A stretch of DNA of 64,000 bases from Candidatus Methanocorpusculum faecipullorum (lineage in GTDB: Archaea; Halobacteriota; Methanomicrobia; Methanomicrobiales; Methanocorpusculaceae), in contig JAHLFR010000035.1 in NCBI GenBank assembly GCA_018883755.1, positions 20,561 to 84,560 on the forward strand, written 5' to 3'. The notes below the pieces were generated by a model. It saw only the letters and a program-made list of their open reading frames with translations, was not told the DNA's origin and made no database searches. A program made the translations under genes and the position numbers. Positions 61,676-64,000 of the stretch are shown here, in pieces. Numbering within the stretch: position 1 is the first letter of the stretch; the number at the start of each line of letters is the position of its first letter.

Positions 61676-63576
61676 GACTCCACCAGATCAGATCCGCCCG
61701 GCGGCACAAATGCAGCCACGGCCTCAGTATTCAGGACAGCTTTCAGCAACTTTTGATCCGACTCGGGAAGCCCCTCTTTCAGCCGCCGCAGTACCTTCTT
61801 TGCTACATCATTTCCTTCAAAAGTACCTGGCCGCAGGCGAACCGCCACTTGGCACCGGGGCTCGATCGCAGACGGTGTTCCGCCGAGAACCGCAACAACA
61901 GGCTCCATCTGGACCCCTATTGCGACCTCCATCGGTACGTTCCGGAAAATCTTCCGTTCCCCGCGAATCACAAATGATCCGTGAGCCACAAACTCACCTG
62001 ACTCTGCAGTTTTACTTACCTGGGACGGCGCTGCTGCAATCACATCGCCTGCTGCAGCACCCGATCCCCATAAACGCGAGTATGACGCAGCAAACTGCAC
62101 AGCTTCATCCATCTGTTCTGTTAACCCTTTCACGATCACCACTGATGCTCCAAAGACATCTGCGTGCAGGAACGTGTCCTTTCCTTCCATGTACTTCTTT
62201 ACCAGCTCCTCATTCTGATCCGCATTTCTACCTCCGATAACAACCACACCGTCAGATGTCTCCATCCACCGGAACCGATGATACCATTTTGCCTTCATCT
62301 TTCCGGGACCATGTGACTTCGGTTTTGCTGGATGTACAATCGCCCGCTCCATTGCCCGAAGTGCTCCCTCCTTTTTTGCACGGAACTTTTTTGCCACCTG
62401 ATAGTACCGCCCTACATTTGCCTCAAGACTTTCGTGCACAAAAATCGTCACTCGGTGCTTCTCGTCTAAGTCCAGCACAACTGATGCATCTGCCGGATTC
62501 ACTGATACGATCCGCCGTGCTGCAGGCATATCAGATCCTTTTAGGACTTTTGCAATATCCTGCCAAGACATCCGTTCTGAAGCCTGAGAGAGTACGTTGA
62601 TCGTCTCCTGCACCTCGCCGTAATGCGAATAAATTATCTCCGAGCTCTCCATCGCCTCGGAAATTTTCCGCTCAAACTTTACGAGTGCTTCCTCCTGCTG
62701 TTTACGGATACGTTCCTCCCGAGACAGTTTCACTTTCGCCTCAACCACAGACTCCGCAACAGGTTTTGGGAACCATGCTTCAAGAGCCGCTGAAAATGTA
62801 GGATAATGTTCCTTTGGCTCTCGCAGGACAGACGGCAGCGGAAATGCTCCTTTCTCATCAATCACGGGATCCATCTCGCGCCGCAACCGGCCAAGATACG
62901 AAACCATGGCTTCGTAGACTGGTCGCAGTTGTACCTCTGTTGCAAACTTTGCAGGCATTGATTTTGACACACCGGCAAGAGCGCAGACCTCTTCTGAAAC
63001 AGGCCCTCCAAGCTGCATCCGCGTTGCAAGTGCCCGCACCACATCCGCTTCGTCCTGTGACATCTGTTCTGCAAACTCCTCGTATGAAAGACGGACAGGA
63101 TCCATTCCCTCCATTGAATACACTGCACCGCCCACAATATCCCGCTCACGGAACCGCTTCTGCACCAGCGCATTCTGGATCACATACTTTTCATCGGTAA
63201 GAATCAGATTTCCCTCATCAAACAGTTCAATAATGAGCCGGAACTCCCGTAGTCCCTTTCCTATTGAAATGATCAAAACCCGCTCAACTGTCTTCTGCTC
63301 GATCGCCAGAACCTTTCCGCCGTCGATAAACTTCCGCAGGTACATTGAAAATCCGGATGGATTTTTCGGGGCGTCTGGAAGGGAACTCACCAGATGCGCA
63401 CGAACCCCTTTTACCACATACAACAAATAACGAGCCTTATCCTCACCATTTAAACGAATTCCGAATGTTGCATTATCATATTGGTATATTTTCCCTATCC
63501 AAAGCGGCAGAAGAGCAGAAAGCTCCGCCGTCATTGCAGTCACATCCGTCCCGCTCATACCCGCAAGTGTTGCCAT
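61672..63576 (-). CDS. rqcH: Ribosome quality-control protein RqcH/Rqc2 (NEMF, NFACT family)
   Basis: About 634 residues from ATG 63576 (MATLAGMSGTDVTAMTAEL; a TTG at 63588 would add four). NFACT-N domain with IYQYDNATFGIRL (about 30-42), central coiled coils (VVEAKVKLSREERIRKQQEE) and the NFACT-R domain with MKAKWYHRFRWMETSDGVVV and GGRNADQNEELVKKYM (about 455-475). It binds 50S subunits with peptidyl-tRNA and adds C-terminal residues to arrested chains. Co-transcribed with pelota, which overlaps its stop. Divergent from the ABCE1-like gene. Confidence 0.95.
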   Translation of the reverse strand: MATLAGMSGTDVTAMTAELSALLPLWIGKIYQYDNATFGIRLNGEDKARYLLYVVKGVRAHLVSSLPDAPKNPSGFSMYLRKFIDGGKVLAIEQKTVERVLIISIGKGLREFRLIIELFDEGNLILTDEKYVIQNALVQKRFRERDIVGGAVYSMEGMDPVRLSYEEFAEQMSQDEADVVRALATRMQLGGPVSEEVCALAGVSKSMPAKFATEVQLRPVYEAMVSYLGRLRREMDPVIDEKGAFPLPSVLREPKEHYPTFSAALEAWFPKPVAESVVEAKVKLSREERIRKQQEEALVKFERKISEAMESSEIIYSHYGEVQETINVLSQASERMSWQDIAKVLKGSDMPAARRIVSVNPADASVVLDLDEKHRVTIFVHESLEANVGRYYQVAKKFRAKKEGALRAMERAIVHPAKPKSHGPGKMKAKWYHRFRWMETSDGVVVIGGRNADQNEELVKKYMEGKDTFLHADVFGASVVIVKGLTEQMDEAVQFAASYSRLWGSGAAAGDVIAAAPSQVSKTAESGEFVAHGSFVIRGERKIFRNVPMEVAIGVQMEPVVAVLGGTPSAIEPRCQVAVRLRPGTFEGNDVAKKVLRRLKEGLPESDQKLLKAVLNTEAVAAFVPPGGSDLVES

Positions 63577-63678
63577 TGATGATACCAAGAATAGATAAGA
63601 CCTGAGAACTAAAAAAATAAAGCATCTATGCCGCAGCTGTCTGCAGCGGCAGACCCTCCCCTCCGGAGAATACCAAAT

Positions 63679-64000
63679 ATGCAGGTAGCACGAGTCAAAA
63701 AAGAAAAATGCAGCACTGCAGACTGCAATCGCTGCATCCGGTTCTGTCCCGTCTCACGAAAAGATCAGCCGGTTATCTACATCGGGAGAAACAAAAAAGC
63801 AACGGTCAACGAAGAGCTTTGCAACGGATGTGGTAAATGTGTCCGTATCTGTCCTGAAAAAGCAATTGAGATGATCACCATCCCGGATCCTGTTGACGAA
63901 ACTGCTTCAACAGATTCTGGCATCCAGTCATCCTCCCCTTCGGAAGTAGAAACCCCTAAACAGACTCTCCCTCCAAAGAAAAAGGAAACTCCTGAAGAGA
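63679..64000 (+). CDS. ABCE1-like N-terminal 4Fe-4S protein (partial)
   Basis: Partial, running out of the window. ATG 63679 follows a CCGGAG ribosome site; an in-frame ATG at 63628 is also open. The first 65 residues carry two Fe-S motifs, CSTADCNRCIRFCP and CNGCGKCVRICPEKAIEM, with a spacing very like the N-terminus of the ribosome-recycling ATPase ABCE1. After IPDP, where ABCE1 would enter its ABC domain, the protein instead has a Ser/Pro/Lys-rich low-complexity stretch (ASTDSGIQSSSPSEVETPKQ). Either an ABCE1 with an unusual linker or a separate Fe-S protein. Confidence 0.6.
   Translation, partial: MQVARVKKEKCSTADCNRCIRFCPVSRKDQPVIYIGRNKKATVNEELCNGCGKCVRICPEKAIEMITIPDPVDETASTDSGIQSSSPSEVETPKQTLPPKKKETPEE

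Noticed and set aside
61476..62240. 254-codon frame on the plus strand
   Set aside because: Antisense to pelA/rqcH, same kind of composition artefact.
1..64000. CRISPR array, IS element, prophage or rRNA operon
   Set aside because: No spaced direct-repeat array, transposase or integrase, terminal inverted repeats of an IS, phage genes or rRNA sequence were seen.

Overview
This 64 kb window is a chromosomal stretch from a methanogenic archaeon. The marker genes are methanogenesis marker proteins 2, 4 and 9, the coenzyme F420 ligase CofE, an archaeal histone, TFE, the large RFC subunit, archaeal S-adenosylmethionine synthetase, archaeal AlaRS, aIF1, Sec61beta, CDP-archaeol synthase and a Tes-type tetraether lipid synthase. 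The gene set resembles Methanomicrobiales (a Methanocorpusculum-like organism is my guess from general knowledge, not from a search). Genes are dense, lie on both strands, and many are joined by 4-base ATGA/GTGA overlaps. I see no rRNA, CRISPR array, insertion sequence or prophage, and one tRNA (Leu, anticodon UAG).

Layout. 1-3.6 kb: end of an unknown gene, a small TPR protein, a gap with strong inverted repeats, and alaS. 3.8-9.3 kb: a seven-gene operon, korDABC-sucCD-dacZ, which links the reductive 2-oxoglutarate branch to a c-di-AMP synthase. 9.3-12.7 kb (minus): mat-hisG-hisA-hisB. 12.9-18.6 kb: ferritin, a lipoprotein solute-binding protein that looks circularly permuted, ketopantoate reductase with a MobA-like protein, a GNAT enzyme and rfcL. 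19-21.2 kb: mmp2-mtxX (marker proteins 2 and 4) and the histone. 21.5-26.2 kb (minus): a lipoprotein, an amino-acid antiporter, an aldehyde dehydrogenase, a possible tiny membrane protein, an AAA ATPase and tRNA-Leu. 26.3-33.2 kb: zinc ribbons, cofE, Sec61beta, an amidohydrolase, two tandem UspA proteins, a four-CBS protein, a thioredoxin and an odd Cys-rich thioredoxin-like protein, an aldolase and an AlkD-like protein.

33.2-36 kb (minus): pyrE-purD-argF. 36.1-38.3 kb: carS and tes, divergent, forming a membrane-lipid pair. 38.4-44.5 kb: Tex, UPF0305, aIF1, a TPR protein, a flavodoxin-like protein, and a SWIM/NIF3 pair. 44.6-47.2 kb: the three-gene homocysteine biosynthesis operon (DUF39-CBS, NIL-ferredoxin, UPF0280). 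48.5-51.5 kb: wHTH-trm56-ATP-grasp-tfe-HD. 51.5-54.4 kb (minus): Hjc-like nuclease, marker protein 9 fused to a NifR3 barrel, CitG-like protein and DUF447. 54.9-60.5 kb: an eight-gene anaerobic corrin operon, cbiTLFGHCDE. 60.6-64 kb: RqcH/NEMF and pelota (minus), divergent from a gene whose start resembles the Fe-S domain of the ribosome recycling factor ABCE1.

The most unusual items are the apparent circular permutation of the solute-binding protein, the c-di-AMP synthase built into the 2-oxoglutarate/succinyl-CoA operon, the ribosome-rescue cluster at the right edge, the Cys-rich thioredoxin-like protein, and the AAA ATPase overlapping a possible tiny membrane protein beside a tRNA gene. 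Functions are assigned by recognising family motifs by eye; no database search was run.
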